From NCBI GenBank assembly GCA_023014485.1, contig JAJOZX010000089.1:1456501-1520500 (forward strand): a stretch of DNA of 64,000 nt, in the 5' to 3' direction. Shown piece after piece: positions 33,541-44,868 of the stretch. This stretch comes from Bathynomus jamesi (Eukaryota; Arthropoda; Malacostraca; Isopoda; Cirolanidae). A model generated the notes under the pieces. It ran no database searches, was not told where the DNA came from, and worked only from the letters and a program-made list of their open reading frames with translations. A program made the translations under genes and the position numbers. How positions within the stretch are numbered: the stretch's first letter is position 1; the number at the start of each line of letters is the position of its first letter.

Positions 33541-33908
33541 TGATCTTTTACTTTATAGCATCCCCAATTTCTTCTTTTCAGTTAGTAACAATCTTAACAA
33601 AATTAAAACTAACAAAAATATCACGACTTGACTTAACCAATCCTCAAGGGCGTACGGTTGACCTAACCGGGCATTCAATTAACCTAACTAGTTAGTTAAT
33701 TTTTACATTCACGTCTCATTCTAAAGTTGTAGGGCGGGATATTTTTGATACCCGCACGAAGGGCGGGTTCTCTGCTAAATATTTTAGGATCTTTTCCTTT
33801 CCTTGACAATTGGTTAGGTTAAGTCGTGATATTTTCGTTAATTTTAATTTTGCCAAAATTGTTACTAACTGAAAAGAAGAAATTGGGGGTGCTATAAAGG
33901 AAAAGATC
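33541..33908. mobile_element. Palindromic MITE
   Basis: Arms GATCTTTTACTTTATAGCAT with CAGTTAGTAACAAT, mirrored at the right as ATTGTTACTAACTGAAAAGA to GATC. Inner AATATCACGACTTGACTTAA is shared with 10535, 29250 and 42084. No coding capacity. Confidence 0.8.
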
Positions 33909-33949
33909 TAATAATAATTTGGTTTTTTTTAACCCGATTCGTATAACAT

Positions 33950-34135
33950 CTTTGAAGGTCATATAACGGAGGGGACCTGCAGCTTGACGTGATATCCAAA
34001 CCACTACCTCAATAAGGAAGACGCAGAGAAGTACCTTAATCACTGAAATCTGAAGTCCGAGGTGAGACTCAAACCCAGTACCTCAGATTAAAAACCAGGT
34101 ACTCTACCACGAGGCTACCTTACCGAGTTCCTAGT
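33950..34135 (-). mobile_element. tRNA-headed SINE sharing the 5S-SINE tail
   Basis: The minus strand starts with tRNA-like GTAGCCTCGTGGTAGAGTAC and B-box GGGTTTGAGTC. It then runs through TAGTGGTTTGGATATCACGT into the tail CAGGTCCCCTCCGTTATATG that the 5S-headed SINEs also carry. Confidence 0.72.
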
Positions 34136-34833
34136 CTTCAGGAAAGTTCGTTATCCTCAGTAATAATGAAATCTATTTATAATCATAATTAAACGCCTAA
34201 CCTCTAAATTGATGAATTATCATACATCTGGCATTCAAATTAGACAAGGTTTTACGCATGTTTAATCATGTTTGTAAATGAATGGAGTGTTCCTGGCAGG
34301 GTGTCTTTTTATTGAAAACGTCCTGCGGATCTCAATTTGTTGTAAAAATTTCCTGTGAAAATATGCCACGAAAAATAGGTCCACAAAATTTGTTCGCACT
34401 TTCGCGCGATTACTTTTCCAAACGCACGCAATCATATACAAAGAACCAATAACTTATTATTAAATTTTTTTATTATACCTCTTAATATCTAACTAAATAA
34501 TCACAGAAACCCGAGCTTCTTTACTCAAAACTTAAAATTTAATATAAATTATCAATGTGAGCATTTTCTAAAAAAGCTACCTTCTAAATAAATGCTAAAA
34601 CCCACAAATAAGTTGGTAAACTTAAATTAACGGAATCTAAAAGCAAAAAGATATTGTCATTTAAAACAAAATGTATAATTTTATACTTTCACAATTGGGA
34701 GAACTTGAAAAAATATTTTTGAATAAAAATTAAAGCATCTTTTTCCTCCGAAGATGATGTTTGGCTTTCCTTCTTTAACAAACTGATGATGGAAGTTCCA
34801 CCAATTTCACTTTCTTATTCGAAGTTGAGCAAG

Positions 34834-35420
34834 TCATCTCTCGGTGTCCTGAAACGGAAATCTTGACTTCTGTTTAAGCATTCTGCTCACAGTTTTGCCC
34901 GTCTTATCAAAACCATAGTGTCTGATGTCTCTGGATGTCCGAAGAAAGGGCCACTTTCCATTGTCAGTCTTGGTTTTCCAGTAAGAATTTATCGCAGCTT
35001 CCAGCACTGACTCAGCCTGGACAAATGTCAGGCCATTCTCAGCAATCTCCATCTCACTTAAAGCATTCTCTTCAGTTAGCTGCCTCGATTTGTCAAAGTG
35101 AGTCTCGTATCTCGAAACCAGAGATTCAACAATACTTTCAACCGAAATTTTGACCACGGAGACGCAAATGACACGGACAGTTAGTTCAACACCCTCATAA
35201 ATTTTAAGAGATGAGCTGAGAAAATCTTTAATGAGACTTGAGTTAGTGATTGTCTTCGTGTCCGTGGGTCTGAATGCGAGTGCCCAAAACTTTCACAAAC
35301 TTCTTGTAATTATCCTTGACTTCATCTGATGAAGAGTTTGTGATGTTGCGAACAGCTTGAAGAAACCTTTGGGCTGTTTGAGATCCAACAACAATTGGGC
35401 CTTTTGACACAATTTCCTTG
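34834..35420 (-). pseudogene. Unassigned coding remnant in MMS19 intron
   Basis: The minus-strand frame 35157-34834 reads VKISVESIVESLVSRYETHF, TEENALSEMEIAENGL and SYWKTKTDNGKWPFLRTSRD. The upstream DNA to about 35420 continues coding-like (KQPKGFFKLFATSQT) with stops and shifts. It is probably from a repeated protein family of invertebrate mobile elements, but I cannot name it. It has no splice relation to MMS19. Confidence 0.45.
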
Positions 35421-35781
35421 CTCAGACTTTTTAAGTCAGAAACTACACTAATATCCTCTAAAATTCAAACGGGTCTTTATTCTCTAAGTCTTTCCTGCTC
35501 GTCAGGTGTTCCAACTTTCCTGCCTGTTTCTCTTCTTTTCCCTCCCTTCCTTCCTGCGAGCCTAAAAATTTCGTACGGATTAGATCCGCCGATCCGCCTG
35601 AAAAAGACACCCTGGCCCCTGCTATGGGTAATAGTCAATTAACTTTCGTACCGAAGACTGACGATGCATCGGCACTTTTTCCCTCCCGCAACTACTTGAA
35701 AAATTCTCAAAAAACTAAAAACTTATTTCGGGATGATGTGGTGGTTGGAGTATAAATATAATGATGCGCTTTATCATTATA

Positions 35782-36378
35782 AAGGGTGATCCAGAGAAAT
35801 GGGACCCAAAAGAAACCCCTGTAACTCTTAAAGTATAAGTCCTTTTATAAAATCATACGCATCATTCGAAAGAGGATAGTTACAAGTTTGTACAGGATTG
35901 TATAGGTTTTGACAATACAAGACAAGATAAGATAAGATGCAAAACAAAATAAAAGTGTTAGTTAAAACTAACCCTTCAAGATGACTGCATGGACTGTGGA
36001 ACAGCTGCGTTTCATAACTGAGCAATATTATGAGCATGGAAGAAGTGTAGTTTCAGCTCAAAGATCTTTCAAGACAAATTTTCAGATGTTAAAATCACCT
36101 TCTAAGAGCTGAAACTACACTTCTTCCATGCTCATAATATTGCTCAGTTATGAAACGCAGCTGTTCCACAGTCCATGCAGTCATCTTGAAGGGTTAGTTT
36201 TAACTAACACTTTTATTTTGTTTTGTATCTTATCTTGTCTTGTATTGTCAAAACCTATACAATCCTGTACAAACTTGTAACTATCCTCTTTCGAATGATG
36301 CGTATGATTTTATAAAAGGACTTATACTTTAAGAGTTACAGGGGTTTCTTTTGGGTCCCATTTCTCTGGATCACCCTT
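35782..36378. mobile_element. Palindromic mariner-like foldback
   Basis: Perfect-looking arms from AAGGGTGATCCAGAGAAATG to its complement, with TA on both sides (35780-81, 36379-80). Each arm contains the first codons of a mariner-type transposase: MTAWTVEQLRFITEQYYEHG, then RSVVSAQRSF. So two 5' ends are joined head-to-head around 36090 with no catalytic domain. It was probably mobilised in trans. Confidence 0.88.
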
Positions 36379-36379
36379 T

Positions 36380-37208
36380 ACAATGATTGCCATGACAACG
36401 TCTCGCATCATGTATATAGAAAATTCATCACAGGAACTACACCGATTTCGTAAACGCGTGAAGGTATTGAACGATGTAACCGCGGGCATATACTCTACTG
36501 AAAACAATACATTGGTTGGCATACAACGTCCATGAATGATCGTAAACGCCAAAATCAACGAAATGGTACAAGCTTATCCTTACAATTCGACATCATGTCT
36601 TCCGAAAAACTGTAAACCAGCGGTGTCCAACTTTTCTGGGAGGAATTTAGCTACTCTTAAACTTTGTCCAGGAATAATGATCAATTTACGTAACCCTGCC
36701 CGGATTACTTCCCCTTTAATATCATTCTCATTCGCAGTCTGCAATTGGGAATGTACAAAGTGAGAAATGCACATTTGAAAAAAGTTTTTTTTCATTTAAG
36801 AATGAATGTCACTCCCATTCGTGATAAAGGTACCAAATGACATTGGATAATATTTCATAACACAACTGAACTTAACGTAACCAAACTAAACGTGGACGAA
36901 AATGAGAAGAGCCGTGCATGAGAATGAGAACATCATAAAATGGGAATACACCAATTTGAGAATTGCTTCCTTTTAGATTCTCTCTCTCCGACGATTTCCC
37001 ATTAATGGGCACGGAAGGAAATGGGAATCACATTGAGTGGGATAATACCATTGCTCGTACCCTTCCTTCCACCTTCCACCTCTCCCATCCCGACTTCCAT
37101 ACCTTACAATTAGCAATCGTGTCCCACGTCAATTAATTCATTACGAATTCTCAATTGTTGCGTGTATTTGGATCGAAATATTTTCCATCATTACTATACT
37201 CTCTGGAT
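36380..37208. other. Non-coding intron sequence
   Basis: No supported gene. CCAGCGGTGTCCAACTTTTC at 36616 resembles a hAT terminus, but no matching right end was seen. Confidence 0.35.
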
Positions 37209-37421
37209 CGTGGGTGGGGAATCTGCCGCCCGCCCGCGGGCATAATGTGTAATTAAATTAATGTAATTTAATTACCCGTGGACAGTGTGATTAATTATTT
37301 ACAGTCCTACAGTATTTACATCTTAATTATGTCCCAAACTATTTTTAAAGCTGTAATTTGCCTGGTAAAGAGTATTTTAGTCGAAATTTTCCCAACACAC
37401 AATAAAGGTTCCCCACCCCTG
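37209..37421. mobile_element. Short hAT MITE
   Basis: TIRs CGTGGGTGGGGAATCTG and AAGGTTCCCCACCCCTG. 8-bp flanks CTCTGGAT and CTCTGGAG (one mismatch). 213 bp, no coding capacity. Confidence 0.82.
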
Positions 37422-38465
37422 CTCTGGAGTTATTGCAGTTTTGGGAAAATACCCAATTGTCTCTTGAAAGACTCAAAAAGATTCGTGATGGACAGTTTGT
37501 GCACCTCTGCAGTAAACGAAGTTCGCAAATAACGAGAAAACGTTCTGAAGAGATCTGAATCAGATGTTATCCAATCGAACACAAACATCAAACACGAGTT
37601 ACAAATGGTCGTCAATTGTAAATACGACAAAATACACCGAAAAAGAGAGAAAGAGAGAGAGAGAGAGAGAACGCAAATCATCGTCTTAACCTTTTAACAA
37701 TGGATGGTACCTTAAGGTCCATCAGAAATAATAATATAAATTGTATTACAATGCCTCGTTTCTATAAATGTTTCTACGTGTTTATATATAGATGTCATTT
37801 AGTTGTCGGGAAAGGAACCCAAAATGTGTATCATTTCAGTGACTAGTTACTAAAATATTTAGTTTTCAATACCAATAAAACCTATACGTTCTGGTAACAA
37901 GAGTGGCCGCATATGCTGCGGACTCGTCCGTAAAGGGTTAAGGTGTGACCAACTTTCTTCTCCCTACATGGAGAGGGTTGGGCATGATACTCTCTCTCTC
38001 TCGTTACTCTAGCTCTTGCAATTACAGTCAGTGGCCTGCTGAGCTCCTTCCGTGGCGAGTCGAACCCGGGCCTTCGCAGCCAAGTCCAACAAACCAAGCA
38101 ACTTACTATTATCATCACTACTGAAGAAAAATCATTCTTCAAGAATGTTTTTCCACGCAAGAAAGTTGAGGTCACACTATAAATAGAGAAAAAAAAAGCA
38201 ATAAATGAACGACATTTGAATTTTCGGTTTGGGTTTATTTTACAAAAGGTTTTTAATTTTATACTTTATGGAAACGCGTAAACAAAAACTGATTTAAGAA
38301 CAAAACTGAAAACCTTTCGTAAATATCGACCATGCAACGAAATCGGACATTGGGGTGGGTTCACCAAAATCCGACTATGTCGGTAATGAGGACCAGACCA
38401 AGTTTTTAGGAAGAAAGATGCCTCATAATGCTAACGTCTCACGCTTTTACTCATCAAGGACTACG
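37422..38465. other. Non-coding intron sequence
   Basis: (GA)n at 37641-37671. 38015-38110 has a B-box-like GAGTCGAACCCGGGCCTTCG in antisense orientation, a possible tRNA-derived SINE remnant. No gene supported. Confidence 0.35.
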
Positions 38466-38469
38466 TTGT

Positions 38470-38612
38470 GGTTATCTCTCAACACCGTTTCCCATCGTTC
38501 AGCAAAATTAACCGACAATGGGTCTGGGTAGTAGTTGGATGGGAGACCGTGCTTCGCGTCCAGATGCTGTAGCGACCCGTATCCCACCAACGTAGAATAT
38601 TAAATAACTCTC
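38470..38612 (+). mobile_element. 5S-rRNA-derived SINE, shortened
   Basis: CCGACAATGGGTCTGGGTAG, GTTGGATGGGAGACCGTG and TGTAGCGACCCGTATCCC, then a truncated tail. Lies 237 bp downstream of the MMS19 exon at 38849. Confidence 0.8.
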
Positions 38613-38848
38613 AAACATCACTACATCCTTTACTATTAGAGACCCTCACACATCTCCTCTAAGAGAAATTTCATCGATACTCTAAATAACCCGCATCCAC
38701 AACCTTACCCCACAAAAAATGTCGTTTAGCAGGAGCAACATTTTTAACTTAAATCTAGAACACTACAGTGCAATTACCACCACTACTGTAATTCAACACC
38801 AAAAAATAACCTTCATTTCCTTCCTGAAGCGAGAGGAAAATCACTTAC

Positions 38849-39013
38849 AATGGGTGACGTAACGGATAATGCCAAAAGGGAAGGCGTCACGGTGGAAACG
38901 TGTAATGCTACATCCTTGACGTTGTGACGTAACAGCGACGATAATGTTTCAACGGCTCCTGACGTCACCACGGGGTCGGTACACGTCAAACCTTGGGCCA
39001 AAACGGGCAATAA
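38849..39013 (-). CDS. MMS19: MMS19 exon
   Basis: 165 nt, 55 codons, between CTTTTAG|TTATTG and CATT|GTAAGT. It encodes LLPVLAQGLTCTDPVVTSGA, VETLSSLLRHNVKDVALHVS and TVTPSLLALSVTSPI, matching the LL.LL.EAL.C.D.VV...TL..L block. Both ends are in phase 0. The right boundary may be off by one base because of an A run at 39000-39004. Confidence 0.88.
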
Positions 39014-39234
39014 CTAAAAGAGAGAAAGAAAATGTTAGAAGGCACCTTTACCCTTCCCAAAAACTCCTCTTTTTGGGCACAGAGTGAGAGAGCATCTCAA
39101 AACAATTGGCGACAAAATGTCGTTTACACCCACTTGTAAGAGGGTTCCCAGGCCCCAGACTAACATCTCAAACTAGTACACTATTGAATGTTAATAATGT
39201 GAGGGAGACCAGAGACTGGCACAGCACTGAAGTC

Positions 39235-39365
39235 AACTAATGAGGCGCATTGCGCTAACTCCTGGATTATCACTACCAATACCATCGGGTATCGAACTCC
39301 AACCCTAGTGTCTTCAGTTCAGTTACAGGGAAACTGCGTTACCCACTGAGCTATGGGTGGTGGCT
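39235..39365 (-). repeat. tRNA-derived SINE fragment
   Basis: The minus strand shows A-box TAGCTCAGTGGGTAACGCAG and B-box GTTGGAGTTCGATACCC. A functional tRNA is unlikely because the spacing between boxes is long. In the intron between exons 39013 and 40569. Confidence 0.6.
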
Positions 39366-40568
39366 TCTATTGGAAGCTTGTCTTTTCCTAAGTTACCCCT
39401 CGAATTAAAGACAACCTTAATTCCGTTATAAACTTTACGTAAAGTATTCCCCTCGTATCATTCTACAGTACCAGGTTCACATACCAAAACCACACTTAGT
39501 TACCTTCTCCAATTTAAAAACCAACATCGGTTAGCAGAAGGATTCGTTAACTCGAATTGACTTAGGAAATGGATAATGAAAGTAATGGGTCATAATTGCT
39601 CCCTAGTCTTCCACTCATCGTGAGTTACCGAACCCACAGTCTTTTAGTGAGTGGATGGCACCAACTTCATGCGACCCATACTCCTTTCTGTGGAGCGAAA
39701 AGCACCCACCCACCACTGAACCTAATCTAAATAACGTAACCTTCATAATATCGTTTTCCACATAATATTTAGTAAGTTTAAAAAATAAATTTGAAACTAC
39801 AACACTGGTACCCGCACGTTTATGTCGCGATGCATTCGAAGTGCATCCTTAAGACTATCACGGTTTTGTAAGATAGCCAAAAAACACGCCAACATCCCAG
39901 ATAGTATCAAGGTTCGAATGCAGTACCTTCAAGCTCCGCGTACATTGCCGGCACTATTCGCAACGAATCTTAACTCAGAAGGCGGAGGAACTTTTACTAT
40001 TTTCAGTAAATTAAACATACTTTTCAATTCTAAATAAAACTTTTAACCACTTCCACAACGTCTCCTACTGAAATAATTGTTGATAAATGCTTGAACCAAC
40101 AGAGTTGGTTAAGTTAGATTAAGTTCTGAGAGGTTAAACCAACGCTATTTACACTATCACAACATATCAGATTACACTAAATTAAAGACTTATTTTGCAC
40201 CTTTTAAGAGACAAAAGTATGACCTAAACACCAATTTTCACGTATTCCAGATACTATGAATGCGTTTATAAGTGCAGTAACCGCACTTGTCTAAGTGCGG
40301 GCATTGCATTTGAAACGCATTCATATGCCCTTTAAGGACAAGGGAGTTCAGTAAAGCATCGTCAAGCAGCGTAAATATTGGCCTCGAGTGAACCTGTTTT
40401 AAGGCGGGGGGGGGCTGAATGGCGTGATTGATATGAGAGAACTGTTAAATCACGCGACTTGGGTTCGAGTTCCATCCGGTTCTCCAGTTTACTGACTTTT
40501 CCTTTTCTATATTCAAGATCGGCTAGATTATCACGAATTACCACGAATAATTTCTCTAAATAACTTGC

Positions 40569-40725
40569 CTTCTGCAGGTGTCCTTTGAGCACGGCTTGAG
40601 GGAGGCACGGGAGGAGGTGCGAAATCGCCAGCAGCGTGTTCATCTTCCCTTTTCCTTCTGATTCTTGAAACTGTTTCACTAGCGCTTCGACTCGCCTTTC
40701 GAAGAACCTCTGCTTGTACAACATC
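40569..40725 (-). CDS. MMS19: MMS19 exon with GC donor
   Basis: 157 nt, acceptor TCCCGCAG|GATG. It encodes MLYKQRFFERRVEALVKQFQ, ESEGKGKMNTLLAISHLLPC and LPQAVLKGHLQK. KQRFF is the hallmark block of the MMS19 C-terminal domain that binds the CIA partners. The donor is CAGAAG|GCAAGT, a consensus GC-AG intron; reading past it gives sequence with no similarity. Joining to 39013 gives HLQK-LLPVL, as expected. Confidence 0.92.
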
Positions 40726-40954
40726 CTGCGGGAGGAAAATTCTAATAAGAATAACGTTTCGATATTGACCTACATCATCATCAGGTCGAATTAGCATTCT
40801 CTTTAAGAAGTTTTAACAATGAGGTTTTTTCCGCTTTTAGTCCGAGAACACTGTCGGATGGAAGAAGTGAAGTTTCAACTACAACCTTCACGGAAGGAGT
40901 TGGAGCATAATTAATGACAATATTTAGACTCCAAGCTAACAACCACAGTCATAT

Positions 40955-41070
40955 GACGGAGGAGACCTACGGTTTCACGCGAGATCCGAACCACGAGTCC
41001 CTACATCATCCGACCGGTTATCCATCCAACTATTGAACAGACCCAATGTCGCTTAACTTCGCTGATCTAA
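40955..41070 (-). mobile_element. 5S-rRNA-derived SINE (antisense)
   Basis: CATATGACGGAGGAGACCTA at the left and CAATGTCGCTTAACTTCGCT at the right are the complements of the SINE tail and the 5S-like head. It lies in the short intron between MMS19 exons 41154 and 40725. Confidence 0.82.
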
Positions 41071-41153
41071 CGGGAAGCGATGTTGCAACACGACCGCGAG
41101 GCAGCTCCTCTAATGAGTAAAAAATAGGCGCACAAAAGGGTAATCAACGTCAC

Positions 41154-41272
41154 CTGAAAGTCTTTGGCTTCGTGCCCGTTGAAGAACAAACAGAAGGCAC
41201 GTCTTTCAGTAAAAACTCGTAACATTCGGACGCCGTCTGACCTAACTCAGGATTTAATAATAAGTTCTCAAG
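41154..41272 (-). CDS. MMS19: MMS19 exon
   Basis: 119 nt between TTTTGCAG|CTTG and TTCAG|GTGACG. It encodes LENLLLNPELGQTASECYEF and LLKDVPSVCSSTGTKPKTF, matching the LLSDPELG..A..GF.LLM block of MMS19. Two leftover bases form Arg with the next exon. Confidence 0.88.
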
Positions 41273-42083
41273 CTGCAAAAAATAAAAATAAATCTTGTAT
41301 ATTATCACTTAAACTTATGGTAACACTTAAAATTCTTTGGACAAACACTCAAAACTCCGCAACTTTATGCCTAGGGGAGGAAAAAGTTGGCGATATTAAA
41401 AGCGGGACAAACGAGTCTCCTCCCAGTGGAAAAGACTAAACACTTGAACTGCAAACTGTGATTTATACCTACGAGTGAAGTTAAACTGAATGATATGTTA
41501 TGAGAATATATATGTTACAATGTTAAGAGTGAGGAAAATGAATCGAGGGTAAAATTATAAAATTTCAAAATGAAAGGAGGTTGCGAGAAAGTAATCAGGA
41601 AGGCTATTCTGGAGCCATCTTAAAATTTTGGGGGGTTTCAACCATACAGCAAGGCTTCTAGAGATTGCGTCATTCACAGTTTGGTAGCGCGGATGACTAT
41701 AAAATTAACAGTAAGAGTGAATTTTTTTAAGTGAAATTAAGAGCAGGGAATTGCGAACCAAGTTTGTCATTTGTAAAACAACAGACGGAAATAGTTCAAC
41801 TGGAAAGGAACAATGTTTCAAAAAAAAAAAAAAAAATTTCCAGTCACAGGAAATACTTTAAATAGTGAAGCGGAGGATAGGACGTTGTGAGGATAGGACG
41901 TTGTGAGGATAGGACGTTGTGAGGAAAGGCGTGGAGAAACGAAAGAAAGAGCGGGAAAGCCTGCCTGAATCAACGAGCAGACGATCAGTGGCTCTTGACT
42001 CCAATCCTTCAAAGCAGAGTCACCGCTCTCCCGTTTTCTTTTATGTCATTGCTCACAAATATATAGATATATATTTTGATATT
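41273..42083. other. Intron sequence, no further feature
   Basis: Start of the 11.2-kb MMS19 intron. Poly(A) run at 41820-41836 and three copies of GAGGATAGGACGTTGT at 41873-41925. Confidence 0.5.
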
Positions 42084-42335
42084 TTCCTGTTATCCCGGAC
42101 CCCAGAGTTTTATGCCGAAAATATCACAACTTAACCTAACCAATTGTCAAGGGCATAACATTTGACCTAACAGGAAAGCACCGGTTTTTCTGTTATTATT
42201 ATTAATAACTTTTAAAGTCTCATTATGGACATACAAGAAATACGGTTAGGTCAACTGTATGCCCTTGACAATTGGTTAGGTTAAGTTGTGATATTTTCGT
42301 CAAAAAGTCTGGGGTCCGGGATAACAGGAAAGTAC
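42084..42335. mobile_element. Palindromic MITE
   Basis: TIRs TCCTGTTATCCCGGACCCCA and TGGGGTCCGGGATAACAGGA, as in the element at 21164. The interior has AACTTAACCTAACCAATTGT arms of the 33541 family, so it combines the two palindrome families. Confidence 0.82.
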
Positions 42336-42627
42336 CTATATTTTTTATGTAGAAAGAAGAGGACAAGGGCGGGCGCCCGCAAAAATGGTTCCCTTTATAA
42401 GAACCAAAATCAAGGTCTCCGAGGATGACGATGCCATTACTACACGAGTATAAAAATTTCGAAAAGATTGTGTTGTGTGTAAAATACATGTGCACTGTGT
42501 AGTGAAGGACAGAGGAAGAAATATGTTTGAGAGCATGCTAGACTGCTCACAGGGTAAATGAGACGCGGGAAAAATCAGTTAAAGAGGACAATGACAGGAG
42601 AAATGGGAGTTCCAGCACTCCCTATCT

Positions 42628-42635
<8 letters not shown>

Positions 42636-42672
<37 letters not shown>
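42636..42672. repeat. (GT)n/(TA)n microsatellite
   Basis: GT run followed by TA, directly before a 5S-headed SINE. Confidence 0.93.
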
Positions 42673-42673
<1 letters not shown>

Positions 42674-42676
<3 letters not shown>

Positions 42677-42842
42677 CCCCGGATATCAGCGAAGTTAAGC
42701 GACATTGGGTCTGGGTAGTAGTTGGATGGGAGACCGTCCTCCGCGCGCAGATTATGTAGCGACCCGTGGTTCGGATCCCACGTAAAGCTGTAGGTCCCCT
42801 CCGTCATATGACCTTAGATGTTGCGAAGGAGGTTAAACAACT
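42674..42842 (+). mobile_element. 5S-rRNA-derived SINE, best copy
   Basis: AGCGAAGTTAAGCGACATTG, GTAGTTGGATGGGAGACCGT, GGTTCGGATCCCACGTAAAG and CATATGACCTTAGATGTTGC, ending AAACAACTCC before an A/T run. This is the cleanest copy and a good reference for the others. Confidence 0.9.
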
Positions 42843-43111
42843 CCAATTTAAAAAAAAAAAAAATTATATATATATATACATGTCGTACGTACAGGGTGTG
42901 GTCTGATAGAGAGCTCTCTTGCAATTCAGTTTGGTTGTTTAGATACAAGATTGTTGCATCGTGCAATAGTCCAGGTTGCGTTGTTGTTGCAAGGTTGAGA
43001 AAGAAGACCATAAATAGTACCCCTTTTGTTTTTATATTAAATTCATGTAACTAAGGTCTAAGGTAGGCCCGCATTGTATATACTGCATATTTTAAATGCA
43101 AACAACACACA

Positions 43112-43670
43112 GTATAATTAATGTAAAGAACGACGCTTGTGTAGAAGAACGTTCCGCACAAGATGAGGAGGGAGAACGAACAAATGAAAAATGAGGTAAC
43201 CACCCGGGAATCGAACCCGGGATCTTCCGATTGCCGGTCAGATATGCTATCCACTACACCAGGGATTCCCAAAGTGGTCTGTACAGACCCCTAGGGGTAG
43301 GAAGCTTCCAGGGGGGTCTCTAAGCTTTTGGAAAAATAGTAACATTAACTACATTAAAATAAATTTCCATTTCACACTAGAGGCCTAGACATTCGGTAAG
43401 TGTTTATTAAACTGGTTTAATGAGCGTAGAATGTTTAATTTTACATTAATTTAAAAGCTATCTATGTTTATGAAATATACTATAGTTTGTAACTGAATTC
43501 ATAATTTTTTTTGTGGGGGTTCTATGCCCGTACGGAATTAATATTTAGGGGTCCTTGGTGGTAAAAGTTTGGGAACCCCTGCACTACACCATGGGCCTCG
43601 ATTAATCAGAAGTCGTAATTCTCCTACATACGAGCAGAAACCAATGCCCTGAGGGGGCACCTTCGCATGC

Positions 43671-43680
<10 letters not shown>
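43112..43680 (-). mobile_element. tRNA-derived SINE split by a hAT MITE
   Basis: The minus strand has B-box-like CCCGGGTTCGATTCCCGGGT and an anticodon-arm-like segment CTGACCGGCAATCGGAAG. The tail reads ACAAGCGTCGTTCTTTAC. Relatives are at 51085 and 51263. The MITE at 43260-43581 interrupts the head, and the remainder continues at 43590. Confidence 0.8.
43260..43581. mobile_element. hAT MITE in a SINE
   Basis: TIRs CAGGGATTCCCAAAGTGG and AAGTTTGGGAACCCCTG. Perfect 8-bp duplication CACTACAC (43252-43259, 43582-43589). 322 bp, non-coding. Confidence 0.93.
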
Positions 43681-43715
<35 letters not shown>

Positions 43716-43723
43716 TATATATA
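43676..43723. repeat. (CA)n/(TA)n microsatellite
   Basis: CA run then TA, ending at the mariner's TA target. Confidence 0.93.
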
Positions 43724-43800
43724 CAGGGTGTACATAAAGTCAGGACCTATTTTTGTGAAATAATTATTTTTTTCTATTTTTCTTTTCAGAAGCCCTTAGA

Positions 43801-44840
43801 ATGAATACAGAAGAGCGTATGGCAATAGTAATTTGGCGAATCGAGGAAAGAACAATGACATCAGAGAGAAGTTTAGAAGGAGATTTCATAAGCCGGGGCC
43901 AATAGACAAGACAATACGAAAATTGGTGAACAAATTTAAACGAACGGGATCTGTAAATGATGAAGCAAGATCAGGACGACCGTGTATGTCAGATCTTACC
44001 GTGAATGCAGTACGCGGAATTATCACTGAGGAGCCACGTACGTCCGTTCGTGCTGCATCACACAGACTCGGCCTCCCGACGTCATCTGTGCACAAAATTC
44101 TGAAAGTTAATTTGCAGAAGAAAAGCTATCATTTGCAGGTTTTACACGATTTACATGAGGAAGATTTCCCTCGACGAAGTGCTGTGTGTGCTGATCTCGT
44201 AGAACAAATCTGGAGTGATAATTTAATGGACAACATTCTCTTTAGTGATGAAGCCACTTTCCATACGTGTGGAAAAGTTAATCGCCATAACTGTCGAATT
44301 TGGGCAGATGAAAGACCGAATGATTTCGTCCAAAATTGGGAGAGAAACTCACCTAAAGTTAATGTCTGGATGGGTTTAACAAAATCTAAGGTTTATGGTC
44401 CTTTTTTCTTTGCTGAAGCTACAGTTACGGGGCTTATTTATCTGGACATGTTGCAGCAATTCCTTGGGCCTCAGCTGATTGGGGATAGGATTGTTAGTAC
44501 CGTCGTCTATCAACATGATGGTGCTCCTTGTCACTATGCCAAAATTGTTCAGGATTATCTAAATGGACATTTTCCAAATCGCTGGATTGGACGCGGAAGC
44601 AACAGACCTTGGCCAGCGAGATCACCAGATTTAACCCCTTTAGATTTCTTTGCATGGGGCTTTATCAAATCGCACGTCTATCAGACGAAGATTACGAGTC
44701 TTGAAAACTTACGTACACGTATACGAACTGCTGCAGATAACATAACCCCGCAAATGCTCCAGAATGTGTTTAGAAATGCTGCGGAACGATTTGAGCTGTG
44801 CAGGGATACTGATGGGCGTCACGTCGAATCCTACTCTTAA
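43801..44840 (+). CDS. Mariner-type transposase, one frameshift
   Basis: The likely start is ATG at 43801 (MNTEERMAIVIWRIEERT). A small indel near 43875 moves to the frame that stays open to TAA at 44840. HTH region with KRTGSVNDEARSGRPCMSD (GRP linker). Catalytic residues: LFSDEATF, then VYQHDGAPCHYAKIVQDYL, then ARSPDLTPLDFFAWG. I count 41 residues between the second and third Asp (DD41D). The C-terminus is intact (DGRHVESYS). It cuts and pastes at TA. One repair away from a full frame, so recently active. Confidence 0.9.
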
Positions 44841-44868
44841 TTATTTAATAAATGTTACCACTTTATCA

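Noticed and set aside
42674..42842. 5S rRNA gene
   Set aside because: Only the internal promoter part is 5S-like, and the sequence continues into a SINE body shared by six copies.
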